Positions 42,580 to 51,869 of a stretch of 64,000 bases of DNA are shown one piece after another. The position numbers were made by a program, and so were the translations under genes. Origin of the DNA: RGIG4079 sp045637505 (GTDB taxonomy: Bacteria > Bacteroidota > Bacteroidia > Bacteroidales > Muribaculaceae). The notes below the pieces were generated by a model. It ran no database searches, had not been told where the DNA came from, and saw only the letters and a program-made list of their open reading frames with translations. The stretch covers positions 1-64,000 of the forward strand of contig JAZTZO010000041.1 of assembly GCA_045637505.1 (NCBI GenBank). The letters are read 5' to 3'. The number at the start of each line of letters is the position of its first letter. The first letter of the stretch is position 1.

Positions 42580-44421
42580 TTATTTAAGAAGTTTTGCATT
42601 GAAAGCCTGAAGGGTTTCGAGAACATTGCTACGCACATTGATGAAGTTAGTGATGCCTTCGGCTTGAAGAGCTTCGGAGCAAGCAGGAGCACCAGCAACA
42701 ACAAACTCGGCACGACCATCAAGAGCCTTGAAGGCTTCGGGAGCGAGAGTTTCGTATTCGTCGTCGCTTGAGCAGATAACCACTACATCGGCTTCTTTAG
42801 CAACAGCGGCGTCGATACCTTCTTGTACTGTATTAAATCCTAAATTGTCGATAATCTCATATCCAGCGCAACCAAAGAAGTTGGCAGAGAATTGAGAACG
42901 AGCAAGACGCATTGCGAGGTTACCGATAGTGAGCATAAACACTTTAGGACGGTTAGCTGCAGCTTCGGTAGCAAGGCGAAGTGCGTCGAAGTCGCTACTT
43001 TGACGCTTTGTAGAAAGTCCGCGACCATTATCTTCTTTTTCAGAACAGCCACAAGTGCAACCACCAGCGTTTTCAATCTTACCAGCAGCCATTTCGCTGA
43101 AGTTAGGATATTGGTTAGTTCCGAGAAGAATTTCTTTACGACGAGCAACATCGCTATGACGTTTTTCAGAAGAAGCGTTTACTGCATCTTGGATAGCGCA
43201 GTTGTTAACATTGGCAAGGAAGCCACCTTTTTCTTCAACATCGAGGAAGAGTTTCCATGCTTCTTGAGCGATAGATGCTGTGAGAGTTTCTACATAATAT
43301 GAACCACCGGCAGGGTCAACAACTTTGTCGAGGTGACTTTCTTCTTTGAGAAGATATTGTTGGTTGCGAGCGATGCGTTCTGAGAACTCATCGGGAGTTT
43401 TGTAAGATTTGTCAAATGGAGTAACTGTGATTGAGTCAACACCTGCAAGAGCAGCCGACATAGCTTCTGTTTGGCTACGGAGCAAGTTAACATGAGCATC
43501 AAATACAGTTTGGTTAAATTCCGAAGTAACGGCGTGAGCCATCATTTTGCAAGAGCATTTGCAAGCAGGTTTAAATTGCTCAACGATTTGAGCCCAAAGC
43601 ATGCGAGCGGCACGGAATTTAGCAAGTTCCATGAAATAGTTAGAAGAGATACCCATGTTGAACTTAATGCGTTTTGCAACTGTGTCAACATCAACACCAG
43701 CTTCAGTGAGCATAGCGAGCCATTCAGCACCCCATGCAAGAGCGTAACCTAATTCTTGGAAGATATAAGCACCGGCGTTGTTAAACATTACAGAGTCAAC
43801 GGCAAGCACGCGCAATCCTTTCACTTCTTTAACCACTTCGAGCAATTCAACAGCCATCTTAGCGATGTCGCCAGGGAATTCAACGCCATGTTTCAACGCT
43901 TTACGGAATGGGTTGAAGTCGATAGAACCTTTGAACGATTCTTCAGCGCCAGCAGCTTTCACTACATCAACGAGTGCTTTAGCTACTTCAGCAGCGCTTT
44001 TAGGACAGCAGTTGAGATTGATTTCAACTTTAGAGAGGTCGATGCCAGCAACAAGAGTTGCAACATCACCGGCTTCCTTTACTTTGAAGCCAAGAGAAGT
44101 AACACCTTTAGTCAATACATCGAGCGCTTTTGCATTAGCGTCGGCAGCATTGTCGGCGATGATTTCTTGGCGAGTGAGCCAGTCGTTTTCAGTGCGAGTA
44201 CCACGCACATAGGGATATTCTCCAGGAAGAGAATCTGTAGTTTTTAGATCGGCAATGTCTTCAGCACGGTACATAGGCTGAACATTGAAACCTTCATTTG
44301 TTCGCCACACCAATTTCTTGTCAAAAGGAGCGCCCTTAAGGTCGGCTTCTACTTTTGCTTTCCATTCTTCGGTAGAAATCGGTGGAAATTGGTCAAACAA
44401 TTTTTCTTTGTTTTCTGCCAT
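42580..44421 (-). CDS. mutA: Methylmalonyl-CoA mutase, small subunit
   Basis: MutA is the non-catalytic partner of MutB. The 613-residue protein has the degenerate barrel (DFNPFRKALKHG, AGAYIFQELGYALAWGAEWLAMLTEAG) and a C-terminal B12-like domain without the DxHxxG motif, as expected. Two Cys clusters stand out: CKCSC at 287-291 and CTCGC at 455-459, the latter in the linker before the C-terminal domain. Their conservation is unknown to me. It is the first gene of the pair and has highly expressed-type codon use. Confidence 0.95.
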   Translation of the reverse strand: MAENKEKLFDQFPPISTEEWKAKVEADLKGAPFDKKLVWRTNEGFNVQPMYRAEDIADLKTTDSLPGEYPYVRGTRTENDWLTRQEIIADNAADANAKALDVLTKGVTSLGFKVKEAGDVATLVAGIDLSKVEINLNCCPKSAAEVAKALVDVVKAAGAEESFKGSIDFNPFRKALKHGVEFPGDIAKMAVELLEVVKEVKGLRVLAVDSVMFNNAGAYIFQELGYALAWGAEWLAMLTEAGVDVDTVAKRIKFNMGISSNYFMELAKFRAARMLWAQIVEQFKPACKCSCKMMAHAVTSEFNQTVFDAHVNLLRSQTEAMSAALAGVDSITVTPFDKSYKTPDEFSERIARNQQYLLKEESHLDKVVDPAGGSYYVETLTASIAQEAWKLFLDVEEKGGFLANVNNCAIQDAVNASSEKRHSDVARRKEILLGTNQYPNFSEMAAGKIENAGGCTCGCSEKEDNGRGLSTKRQSSDFDALRLATEAAANRPKVFMLTIGNLAMRLARSQFSANFFGCAGYEIIDNLGFNTVQEGIDAAVAKEADVVVICSSDDEYETLAPEAFKALDGRAEFVVAGAPACSEALQAEGITNFINVRSNVLETLQAFNAKLLK

Positions 44422-44471
44422 AATTTAGGGTTTATAAAATTATTGTTTTAGAAAGTTTAATCTTAATCACG

Positions 44472-44479
44472 CAAATTTA
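44472..44479 (-). promoter_or_regulatory. Promoter -7 element for mutA-mutB
   Basis: On the minus strand this reads TAAATTTG, 50 bases before the mutA ATG. No clear -33 is present. The stretch 44480-44672 is A-rich with no further feature seen. Confidence 0.5.
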
Positions 44480-44672
44480 CAAAAACTTTGTGCATATCCC
44501 AATAAAAAACGCATAAAATAAAGAAAAATTTCAATAATAGTGGATAAAGTGGAAAAATAGAGAGAAATAAAGTACAACAATAAAAGGAAAACGCAAAAAG
44601 GAAATAGGAAAATAGTTGAGAACCTTTAGCTCAACGAGATTTATTCGAGTTAATGGAGAATTATTTAGCTTC

Positions 44673-44876
44673 TATTCTTGCTATTACGCTTGGCATTACC
44701 GTTGGCTAACGCCCAAGATAGGCTGCGCCTTGGCAAAGCAAAATTAAACTTTGTTTATTTTGCTTTTGCGCTCGGCTTGCAATCGTTGACTTCGTCTTAA
44801 ATAGGCTACATTTCGGCAATACAAGAATTAAAATAGATTTTATTCTTGTTATTGCTCTCAATTTGCACTATCTTTG
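44673..44876. repeat. Tandem diverged hairpin repeats upstream of the Fic gene
   Basis: Two units of about 75 bases (44715-44785 and 44799-44876) share the order A-AATAGGCT, then GGCAA, an inner hairpin, GCTC and TTGCA. The inner hairpins are AGCAAAATTAAA/TTTATTTTGCT and ACAAGAATTAAAAT/ATTTTATTCTTGT. A partial third unit (44673-44700) matches the tail of the last one. The last unit ends in a TATCTTTG promoter. Such elements resemble a repeat seen before genes in Bacteroidales, recalled from memory. Confidence 0.6.
44845..44876 (+). promoter_or_regulatory. Promoter of the Fic gene, inside the repeat
   Basis: CTTG (44845-44848), 20 bases and TATCTTTG (44869-44876) fit the consensus with one weak base. 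The predicted start of transcription is about 15 bases before the ATG. Confidence 0.65.
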
Positions 44877-44895
44877 TATTATAATAATGAAGTAG

Positions 44896-45945
44896 ATGAG
44901 TAAGAAACTTTCATACATACCTCCGTTTACGGTTAGCAGTAAGGCGATTAATTTAATCGCTGAAATATCGTCATTAATAGAACGATATGCAATAAGATTA
45001 GAACAATCAGATGGTTTAAAACTTCGAAAGGCTAATCGTATCAAAACAATTCATAGTTCATTGGCAATTGAAGGAAACACGTTGTCCGAAGGACAAGTAT
45101 TGGATATTATTAATGGGAAAAATATCATTGCACCAATAAAAGAAATCCAAGAAGTGAAAAATGCGATTCGTACCTATGAATTATATAAATCATTAAATCC
45201 ATTTGAAGTCAATGATTTATTAAAAGCACATAAAGTAATGATGGAGGCTTTAATTGATGGAAGTGGAAGATTTAGGCAGGGCGATGTTGGGGTATTTAGT
45301 GGGAAGAAATGTATTCATTTAGCTCCTCCTGCGCATCAAGTACCATTTCTAATTAAAGACTTGTTTAATTGGCTAAAAAATGCACCAGACCACTTATTAA
45401 TAAGGAGTTGCGTATTTCATTATGAATTTGAATTTATTCACCCCTTCATTGATGGAAATGGTCGAATGGGACGCCTTTGGCAGTCGCTTATATTGGGACA
45501 ATTACATCCAATTTTTGAACATTTACCAATAGAAAGTCTTGTGTATAGCAATCAACAGGAATATTATAATGCAATAGCTTTAAGTTCTAATAAAACTGAT
45601 TGTGCCCCATTTATTGATTTCATGCTAAATGAGATACTTAACACATTAAAAAAACATCAAGCAACACAACTAGAAGTAGAAAACGGGAATCTGATTCCTA
45701 ATAATATTCCTAATAACATTCCTAATAAACTACGCATTCTTCACCCATCTTTTGCTGAATACACATGGAATGTGCTTGAATGTATTGTTGAAAATCCATA
45801 TATAACAGCTAAAAATATCAGTTTGAAATTAGGAATAACCGATCGAGCAGTTCGAAATCATATTGCTATACTTCGCAATGCGATGATTATACAACGAGTT
45901 GGAAGTAATAAATCAGGTCATTGGGAAATCATTGACAATGTATAA
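44896..45945 (+). CDS. Fic-domain protein with internal inhibitory helix
   Basis: Fic enzymes usually transfer AMP to Tyr or Thr of target proteins. The 349-residue protein has the active motif HPFIDGNGRMGR (182-193) with catalytic His182. It also has an N-terminal inhibitory motif SLAIEG (55-60), marking a class II self-restrained Fic protein. A linker has three IPNN-like repeats (about 267-278). The C-terminus (about 285-349) looks like a winged helix with ITDRAVRNHIAILR, suggesting DNA binding or autoregulation. No antitoxin-like gene is adjacent. AT-rich composition and the repeat-borne promoter hint at acquisition. Confidence 0.92.
   Translation: MSKKLSYIPPFTVSSKAINLIAEISSLIERYAIRLEQSDGLKLRKANRIKTIHSSLAIEGNTLSEGQVLDIINGKNIIAPIKEIQEVKNAIRTYELYKSLNPFEVNDLLKAHKVMMEALIDGSGRFRQGDVGVFSGKKCIHLAPPAHQVPFLIKDLFNWLKNAPDHLLIRSCVFHYEFEFIHPFIDGNGRMGRLWQSLILGQLHPIFEHLPIESLVYSNQQEYYNAIALSSNKTDCAPFIDFMLNEILNTLKKHQATQLEVENGNLIPNNIPNNIPNKLRILHPSFAEYTWNVLECIVENPYITAKNISLKLGITDRAVRNHIAILRNAMIIQRVGSNKSGHWEIIDNV
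45694..45729 (+). repeat. Three 12-base tandem repeats inside the Fic gene
   Basis: ATTCCTAATAAT, ATTCCTAATAAC and ATTCCTAATAAA run in frame and encode IPNN IPNN IPNK in the linker between the Fic and winged-helix domains. Gain or loss of a unit would keep the frame. Confidence 0.85.
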
Positions 45946-45969
45946 TTCTTAATTTGAATCATTTACACG

Positions 45970-46013
45970 ATAAATCAAAGGCTACCGAGTTTGTTCGGTA
46001 GCCTTTGATTTAT
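45970..46013. terminator. Bidirectional terminator with perfect 19-bp stem
   Basis: Positions 45970-45988 are the exact reverse complement of 45995-46013, with a six-base loop. It separates the convergent Fic and phosphoesterase genes. Confidence 0.9.
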
Positions 46014-46019
46014 CATTTC

Positions 46020-46039
46020 GGACACAGCACGCCGTGTCC
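46020..46039. repeat. Small GC-rich hairpin
   Basis: GGACAC (46020-46025) pairs with GTGTCC (46034-46039). It resembles a short GC-rich intergenic element seen in other Bacteroidales, from memory. Only one copy is in the window. Confidence 0.35.
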
Positions 46040-46052
46040 CTACCTTGTGTTG

Positions 46053-47855
46053 CTATTCGTTCAACTTAAATATTGTGCCTTCGATGAGGGAGGTGTAAAC
46101 GTAGCCGGTAGTGGGGTCGAGGTCGATGCCATTGGTTTCAGATTTTCCGAGGGTGAAAGTTTTGATGACTTGTTGAGTCTTGGGATCAACAGCAACGACC
46201 AATCCACGGCGAGAACCAGCATAGACGATGCCATCTTTTTCGGCAACGATACATGGTGCGTGTTCGTAGCCAAGTTTCATATCTACAACCCACAATTTGT
46301 TGAAATCGGCAGTAGTGGCATCAACGGCTACCAATTCGCCGTCCATAGTCTTTGCATACACTCGTGTGCCATCTTCGCTTCGGCCAAGGCTTTCGCGATA
46401 TTTGTGGTCTTTATTGCGCCATATTGTTTTGCCTGTTTTGCGATCGATAGCAGTCATATAACGGTCGGGGGCAACGATATAAATACGTTCAGTAGTAACC
46501 ACTGGAACCACATTGCCTGGCCCGAGTTGGTTGCGTGAAGAACCATTATTCCATTTCCATTTGAGTTGACCGGTTTTTGCATCAAGACAATATAAATATG
46601 TATCCCATGCGCCAAAGATTACTTCGCCATTGTCAACTACTGGGGCTGCTTGGCAATAATTGTTGAGCGAGTCGTAGCGCCAAATGAGTTTGCGTTTCTT
46701 TACATCCCATTTTTCAAATTTATTATATCCTCCTATATAAAGAGCATTGTCAATACACACTCCGTCGGCTACATACGCGCCTTCAGAGGCATCGCGTTGC
46801 ACGATTTCTCCATTTTTAGGATTTACCCACAACAACTCTTTTGCTGCCGAGGGTATAACAACATATTTCCCTGCTACAATAGGACGCGCAAAAAGTGATG
46901 CGCCTGTGGCGATTGACCATAATTCTTTACCAGTCTTTTTGTTGATGGCTTTGGCATAACCGAGTGAATTACCAAAGTAAATATTTTTCTTGTCAAAACC
47001 TAATCGAGTAAAAATTGATGCGCTATCGGTGTAATGTGCTTGTTGGTTAGCAAGCGATTCAACATCGCTATCGGTAGAGGGGTAAGAAACGGCAAAACCA
47101 TCGACATATACAGGCTCTTTGCCTAATTGTTTGTTATGGAATTTTACCGAATCGGCATCAATGTCCATAATGGTATAACCATAGTTGCCTTTTTTGAAAT
47201 CGAGTGAGCGCACCATCATGCAGTTGATGTTGCCAAAGTTTTCACTCACATATTTTTCATATTTATGATAATGACCATTGACATGTGCGATGACAGGATA
47301 TTTGCGTAGCACTCTAATATAGTCATCATAATTGTCGAGGTCTTTCATAAGAGGGTAGTGGTTGAACGATATTACTCGTTTCCCTTTGGTACAATGCTTT
47401 GCGAGAGTTTTGTCGAGCCAGTGAAGGTCTTCTTGTTTAATGTGTCCATCGCCCATCTTCATATATGGGCCACAAGCGATACCTACGATAACCAAATCGT
47501 CAATTTCGGTAACGAAACGGTCATTGCCCCATAGATCAAAAATAGTTTTAGTAGCACTTTGCGACCATGTTGTTTCGTGGTTGCCTGGGAGCACATATAA
47601 GGGCTTATTTATCTTATCGAGAATTGATTTTACATTTGAAAGTTCAATGTCGCTCCCTTCGTTGGTGAGGTCGCCATTTATTATCACTAAATCAGCATCC
47701 AATTTGTTGACTTCATCTACCGCAATGTGCATATTTTTTTCGCAATCATTGCCAGGAAGCACATGTAGATCGGCAAACACAATGATGCGAGTGGCACTAA
47801 TAGTGAAAACTGAAAAAAGGAGAATAATACTGGTTAAAAGTGACTTGATTTTCAT
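46053..47855 (-). CDS. Secreted metallophosphoesterase fused to PQQ-like beta-propeller
   Basis: After a signal peptide (1-20) a calcineurin-like phosphoesterase domain (22-245) carries the metal motifs FADLHV (27-32), GDLTNEG, GNHETTW, NHYP and GHYHKYE. Residues 270-600 are a PQQ-type propeller with repeated NKKTGKELW, DAKTGQLKW and DRKTGKTIW blades. Such phosphoesterase-propeller fusions occur in Bacteroidetes, but the substrate is unknown. No sorting domain is seen, so it is probably periplasmic. It is monocistronic and divergent from dnaG. Confidence 0.85.
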   Translation of the reverse strand: MKIKSLLTSIILLFSVFTISATRIIVFADLHVLPGNDCEKNMHIAVDEVNKLDADLVIINGDLTNEGSDIELSNVKSILDKINKPLYVLPGNHETTWSQSATKTIFDLWGNDRFVTEIDDLVIVGIACGPYMKMGDGHIKQEDLHWLDKTLAKHCTKGKRVISFNHYPLMKDLDNYDDYIRVLRKYPVIAHVNGHYHKYEKYVSENFGNINCMMVRSLDFKKGNYGYTIMDIDADSVKFHNKQLGKEPVYVDGFAVSYPSTDSDVESLANQQAHYTDSASIFTRLGFDKKNIYFGNSLGYAKAINKKTGKELWSIATGASLFARPIVAGKYVVIPSAAKELLWVNPKNGEIVQRDASEGAYVADGVCIDNALYIGGYNKFEKWDVKKRKLIWRYDSLNNYCQAAPVVDNGEVIFGAWDTYLYCLDAKTGQLKWKWNNGSSRNQLGPGNVVPVVTTERIYIVAPDRYMTAIDRKTGKTIWRNKDHKYRESLGRSEDGTRVYAKTMDGELVAVDATTADFNKLWVVDMKLGYEHAPCIVAEKDGIVYAGSRRGLVVAVDPKTQQVIKTFTLGKSETNGIDLDPTTGYVYTSLIEGTIFKLNE

Positions 47856-47898
47856 GATTTTAACTGGTTGTTGAAAAATATTTAATAAAATTGATTGT

Positions 47899-47906
47899 CA
47901 AAGATA
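47899..47906 (-). promoter_or_regulatory. Promoter -7 element for the phosphoesterase gene
   Basis: On the minus strand this reads TATCTTTG, 43 bases before the ATG, in the divergent region with dnaG. Confidence 0.5.
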
Positions 47907-47928
47907 CTGAAATAAAATCATATTTCAT

Positions 47929-47936
47929 TAATTTTG
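47929..47936 (+). promoter_or_regulatory. Promoter -7 element for dnaG
   Basis: TAATTTTG ends 18 bases before the dnaG ATG. No exact -33 is seen. Confidence 0.5.
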
Positions 47937-47954
47937 TAGTCCTGAAAAATTGCT

Positions 47955-50159
47955 ATGAGGAAAATTGACCGCGAAACAGTAGTAAAAATTATTGACGCAG
48001 CCGACATTGTCGATGTGGTGAGTGACTTTGTGAGTTTAAAACGCAGAGGCGCTAACTATATTGGGTTGTGTCCGTTTCACAACGAACGCACACCTTCGTT
48101 TTCTGTATCTAAATCTAAAGGCATATGCAAGTGCTTTAGTTGCGGAAAGGGGGGGAGTCCGGTCAATTTCTTGATGGAACTTGAGCAGATGTCGTATAAT
48201 GATGCTCTTCGCTATCTCGCAAAAAAATATCACATTGAGATAAAGGAGCATGAAATGACCGAGGCTGAGCGTGAGGCTGCAACCGAGCGCGAAAGTATGC
48301 TTGCAGTTAATGAATTTGCATTGCAACATTTTGAAAACAACATCAACAATACCGACGATGGCCGTGACATAGGGTTGAGCTATTTTCATGAACGAGGCAT
48401 CAATGATGTGTCGATAAAGAGATTTAGGCTTGGCTATTCGCTCGACAAACGCGACGACCTCCTTTCATCGGCAAAGGCTAAAGGGTATAACGAGAAATAT
48501 CTTGTAAATACCGGATTGTGTATCCAAAACGAAGGGGGCAAAATCTATGACCGATTTAAGGGTAGGGTGATGTATCCTATTCTTGGCATTAGTGGCAAGG
48601 TATTAGGCTTTGGTGGACGCACATTGCGAAAAGATAAAGATGTAGCAAAATATGTCAATTCGCCCGAGTCAATAATATATCGCAAAAGTTTTGAACTTTA
48701 TGGCTTGTATCAAGCAAAGCAAGCTATCGTAAAAAAAGACAAATGTATTCTTGTTGAAGGGTATATGGATGTTATTTCAATGTCGCAATCGGGCATTGAA
48801 AATGTTGTGGCTTCATCAGGGACCTCATTGACCGAGGGCCAAATACGCCTCATTCATCGCTTTACCGAGAATGTGACCGTTATATACGATAGTGACCCTG
48901 CAGGTATAAAGGCATCGTTGCGTGGTATAGATATGTTGTTGGCCGAGGGACTTAATATAAAGGTGATGTTGCTCCCCGAAGGAGAAGACCCCGACTCATT
49001 TGCTCAAAGTCACTCAACGAGCGAGCTCGAAGAGTATCTTGCATCTAACGAACAAGATTTTATTGCATTTAAGACATCTATATTGTTGCAAGGGGTTGAA
49101 AACGATCCCATCCAACGCTCTAAAGCAATTAACGACATAGTGCGCTCAATTTCGGTTGTCCCCGATGAGATTACGCGAGCTATATATATAAAAGAGTGTA
49201 GCCGTCGATTGGAAATTGATGAAAAGTTGCTCACTCGCCAGGTGGCGAAAAAAATCGCCGATCGACGAGAGAAGGAATCGCAACAACGCCAACGCCAAAC
49301 TGCTGCCCAATCGATTGAACCACTTGTAGATGTTGAGCAACCCCAGACCGAAGATGTTGCGTGGCAAAAAGTAGAGACCAAGCCCAAACAAGCCCCTGCC
49401 AATGTCGTCGATCAAAAAATGAGTCAATATCTTGAGCCATATGAACGCGAAGTATTGCGATATGTGCTCAAATATGGTATGCTCACATTGTGTGAAGAGT
49501 TTGATGAAAAAGGCAATGCAAAATTGTTAAATGTGTTGGATTATGTTGTGAGAGAATTGGCCGAAGACGAAATTACATTTTCCAACCCTCAATATGCAAA
49601 GGTGTTTGAAGTAGTTAGAAATGAGGTGACAAGTTCGTTTGCCGATGATTTGCGACGAAAGGAAATTCAACTACAAGAAGAAAAACAAAGAATGTTGGCT
49701 AAAGGTATTGCCGAAATTCAAAAGACGGCAATAAATCTATCGGAGATAAAAGGCCAAGAAAAAATATTGGAAGAAGAATGCGAGGCTGTATATCAAAGTG
49801 GATTGATTGAATATAGCGTTATGTATATTGTTAACAATCTGATATCAAGCCCCGATGATGTAGTGCGCAAAGTGACAACCAATCTCGTTAGTGAAAAATA
49901 TGTATTGAGCAAGGTTCACACAAAATTTGCAAAGATTGATACCGAGCAAGATAAAATTGTTGAATTGGTGCCACGCGCAATCTTTGAGTGGAAAGATGCA
50001 ATATTGGAGTGCAAATTGCGTGATATTAAAGCCCAGTTACGCAGTTGTACCGATGTGAATGAGCAACTTGCATTAATGTCTCAATGCATGGAATTGCAAC
50101 AAATAAAAATCGCTTTTGCCAAATACCTTGGCGAGCGCATCGTCGCCCCACGAAAATAA
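47955..50159 (+). CDS. dnaG: DNA primase
   Basis: DnaG makes RNA primers at the replication fork. An N-terminal zinc finger (CPFHNERTPSF then CFSCGKGG, residues 39-66) is followed by the TOPRIM catalytic core (LVEGYMDVISM, YDSDPAGIKAS) and a long C-terminal region that binds DnaB. At 734 residues it is longer than the usual 600-660; the extra length is a charged, Gln-rich linker (about 430-490) and the C-terminal helical part. dnaB lies 6 kb away on the same strand. Confidence 0.96.
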   Translation: MRKIDRETVVKIIDAADIVDVVSDFVSLKRRGANYIGLCPFHNERTPSFSVSKSKGICKCFSCGKGGSPVNFLMELEQMSYNDALRYLAKKYHIEIKEHEMTEAEREAATERESMLAVNEFALQHFENNINNTDDGRDIGLSYFHERGINDVSIKRFRLGYSLDKRDDLLSSAKAKGYNEKYLVNTGLCIQNEGGKIYDRFKGRVMYPILGISGKVLGFGGRTLRKDKDVAKYVNSPESIIYRKSFELYGLYQAKQAIVKKDKCILVEGYMDVISMSQSGIENVVASSGTSLTEGQIRLIHRFTENVTVIYDSDPAGIKASLRGIDMLLAEGLNIKVMLLPEGEDPDSFAQSHSTSELEEYLASNEQDFIAFKTSILLQGVENDPIQRSKAINDIVRSISVVPDEITRAIYIKECSRRLEIDEKLLTRQVAKKIADRREKESQQRQRQTAAQSIEPLVDVEQPQTEDVAWQKVETKPKQAPANVVDQKMSQYLEPYEREVLRYVLKYGMLTLCEEFDEKGNAKLLNVLDYVVRELAEDEITFSNPQYAKVFEVVRNEVTSSFADDLRRKEIQLQEEKQRMLAKGIAEIQKTAINLSEIKGQEKILEEECEAVYQSGLIEYSVMYIVNNLISSPDDVVRKVTTNLVSEKYVLSKVHTKFAKIDTEQDKIVELVPRAIFEWKDAILECKLRDIKAQLRSCTDVNEQLALMSQCMELQQIKIAFAKYLGERIVAPRK

Positions 50160-50199
50160 AAAGTAAAAATGCATAAATACATAATTCGATTGAAAGGGG

Positions 50200-50216
50200 A
50201 AATGAATTTTTCATTT
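50200..50216. terminator. Weak hairpin between dnaG and the kinase gene
   Basis: AAATGAA (50200-50206) pairs with TTCATTT (50210-50216) across a three-base loop, between convergent genes. The stem is short, so a role as terminator is only possible. Confidence 0.3.
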
Positions 50217-50245
50217 TGCCAAAGGGCTTATGTGTATAAATGCCA

Positions 50246-51850
50246 TTATTTTTCTATCGCTATAATATTCATATCTTGCCAATAAGGGGCAATTCGGTAT
50301 GCTTCGATTGACTCGGCTGGTACATGGAGTGTGATTTGCGAGGGATTGCGATGCAAAGCCAATGCTTGAGGTGGTGTTATGGCATGAATATATATGTCTT
50401 TGAGTTTGTCGCAACCGAAGAATAGGTATTCGTCAGTTCGTTCCAAAGCCGCAGGCAAATCGATAGTTGTCAACTCAATACAGTTGTAAAAAACACCTCG
50501 TTCCAAATGTTTTACTGTTGAAGGAATTTTCACCTCCTTAAGATTTTCGCATAAAGCAAAAGCATCAAGTCTAATCACTTCAATCCCCTCGGGGATATTC
50601 ACCCTCGATATTTTTGTAGCAACAAAACACGCTATGGGAATTTCTTTGAGATTTTGCGATAAAATCAAATCGCCAACCCCCTTGCAGCTATAAAATGCAT
50701 GTGCTCCTATTTCAGTAACACTATTGGGTATATTTATGATGAGAAGATTATTACAACCTCTAAAAGCACTTTCTCCGATTTTTTCTAATCCGTTAGGAAT
50801 ATGAACTGTTTTAATGTGCTGCAGTTTTTTAAATGCAGAGTTGGCAATCGATGTTACTTTATATTCTTCCCCTTGAAAAACAATCGATTCTCTTATGTAT
50901 ATTGAGGGATGCTTTATTGTCTCTAAGCCTATAACTTCGCATGTCATATCCACTTTATTGAAATGTGAATATTTGAGAAATTCAACCACAGCAATATCGT
51001 TTGATATATCAACAATTGTTTCGCTCGATTTTTGCCACATTGCATATCCCACTATTGAAGCGATTGCTATAATAGAAATAATCAACCACATAGCCCATGT
51101 ATTAGTTTTTTTATTAATAATGGCCAATATTTCATCAATGCTTTGCCAACGGTCGATTTGTTTTTCTTTAAGGCATTTTGCCTTGATTTTAGAATATATC
51201 GATGGTATTTTTGTTTTTGAGTTTTTCTCGATATATTCAATGATTTTTCCCACTCCATACGCATCGGTAGCAACATCAAGTTTGCCTTGATTGAGGTGCT
51301 CTGGAGCTGAAAAACCTCTGGTCGTACCTGCCGAGTCGGGATAAGAATCAGTATAGCAAAATCCAAGGTCAATGATTTTCACATCATTATTGACCTGTGT
51401 GAGCATTATGTTTTGAGGTTTAAGGTCGCTATATACTACATGATTTTCATGTAAGCATTTAAGCGCGCTCAATAGTTGATTGAAAAATTTGTCAAGATTG
51501 GCGCGTGTGCTGAAATAATCGGGGTGAGATTTAATAAATTCATTGAGTGTTTCGCCAACGATATTTTCTATCAGTATGTAACAATTATCGGCTGAATCGT
51601 GCAATGATTCATATTTTACTATATTGGGATGTGAAATAGATTTCCCTTTTTCATATTCTTTGCGAAATAATGCTCTAAATGATAGGTCGTTGGAAAATTC
51701 GTATCGCAATTTTTTCATAAACGACCGCTTCCCGTCAATCTGCACAACGAAGCAATCACAAGTGTTGCCACTTGATGTTGCTGGTTTAATCCAATCAAAG
51801 CCGAGATGGTCAATGCTGTTTTTATTGATAAATTCCGACATAGTCTGCAA
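50246..51850 (-). CDS. Eukaryotic-like Ser/Thr kinase with extracytoplasmic leucine-rich repeats
   Basis: The 534-residue protein has a kinase domain (about 15-245) with Lys46/47 as the ATP lysine, YSDLKPQN (140-147) containing catalytic Asp142, DLG (161-163) in place of DFG, and APE at 182-184. A membrane helix (252-271) is followed by an outer part with six or more BspA-type (LRR_5) repeats, such as ITSIANSAFKKL-like and VTEIGAHAFYSC blocks (about 325-500). It looks like a one-pass receptor kinase: repeats outside, kinase inside. The start could also be Met4. It follows a DNA-binding-like gene by 19 bases. Confidence 0.88.
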   Translation of the reverse strand: MQTMSEFINKNSIDHLGFDWIKPATSSGNTCDCFVVQIDGKRSFMKKLRYEFSNDLSFRALFRKEYEKGKSISHPNIVKYESLHDSADNCYILIENIVGETLNEFIKSHPDYFSTRANLDKFFNQLLSALKCLHENHVVYSDLKPQNIMLTQVNNDVKIIDLGFCYTDSYPDSAGTTRGFSAPEHLNQGKLDVATDAYGVGKIIEYIEKNSKTKIPSIYSKIKAKCLKEKQIDRWQSIDEILAIINKKTNTWAMWLIISIIAIASIVGYAMWQKSSETIVDISNDIAVVEFLKYSHFNKVDMTCEVIGLETIKHPSIYIRESIVFQGEEYKVTSIANSAFKKLQHIKTVHIPNGLEKIGESAFRGCNNLLIINIPNSVTEIGAHAFYSCKGVGDLILSQNLKEIPIACFVATKISRVNIPEGIEVIRLDAFALCENLKEVKIPSTVKHLERGVFYNCIELTTIDLPAALERTDEYLFFGCDKLKDIYIHAITPPQALALHRNPSQITLHVPAESIEAYRIAPYWQDMNIIAIEK

Positions 51851-51869
51851 CCGACAGATTTACTGTGCT

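Noticed and set aside
42580..44421. MutA as a broken mutase because it lacks DxHxxG.
   Set aside because: Small subunits of the heterodimeric enzyme normally lack the cobalamin motif; MutB supplies it.
44422..44480. A cobalamin riboswitch upstream of the B12-dependent mutase genes.
   Set aside because: The leader before mutA is about 45 bases and lacks the B12-box and pseudoknot elements.
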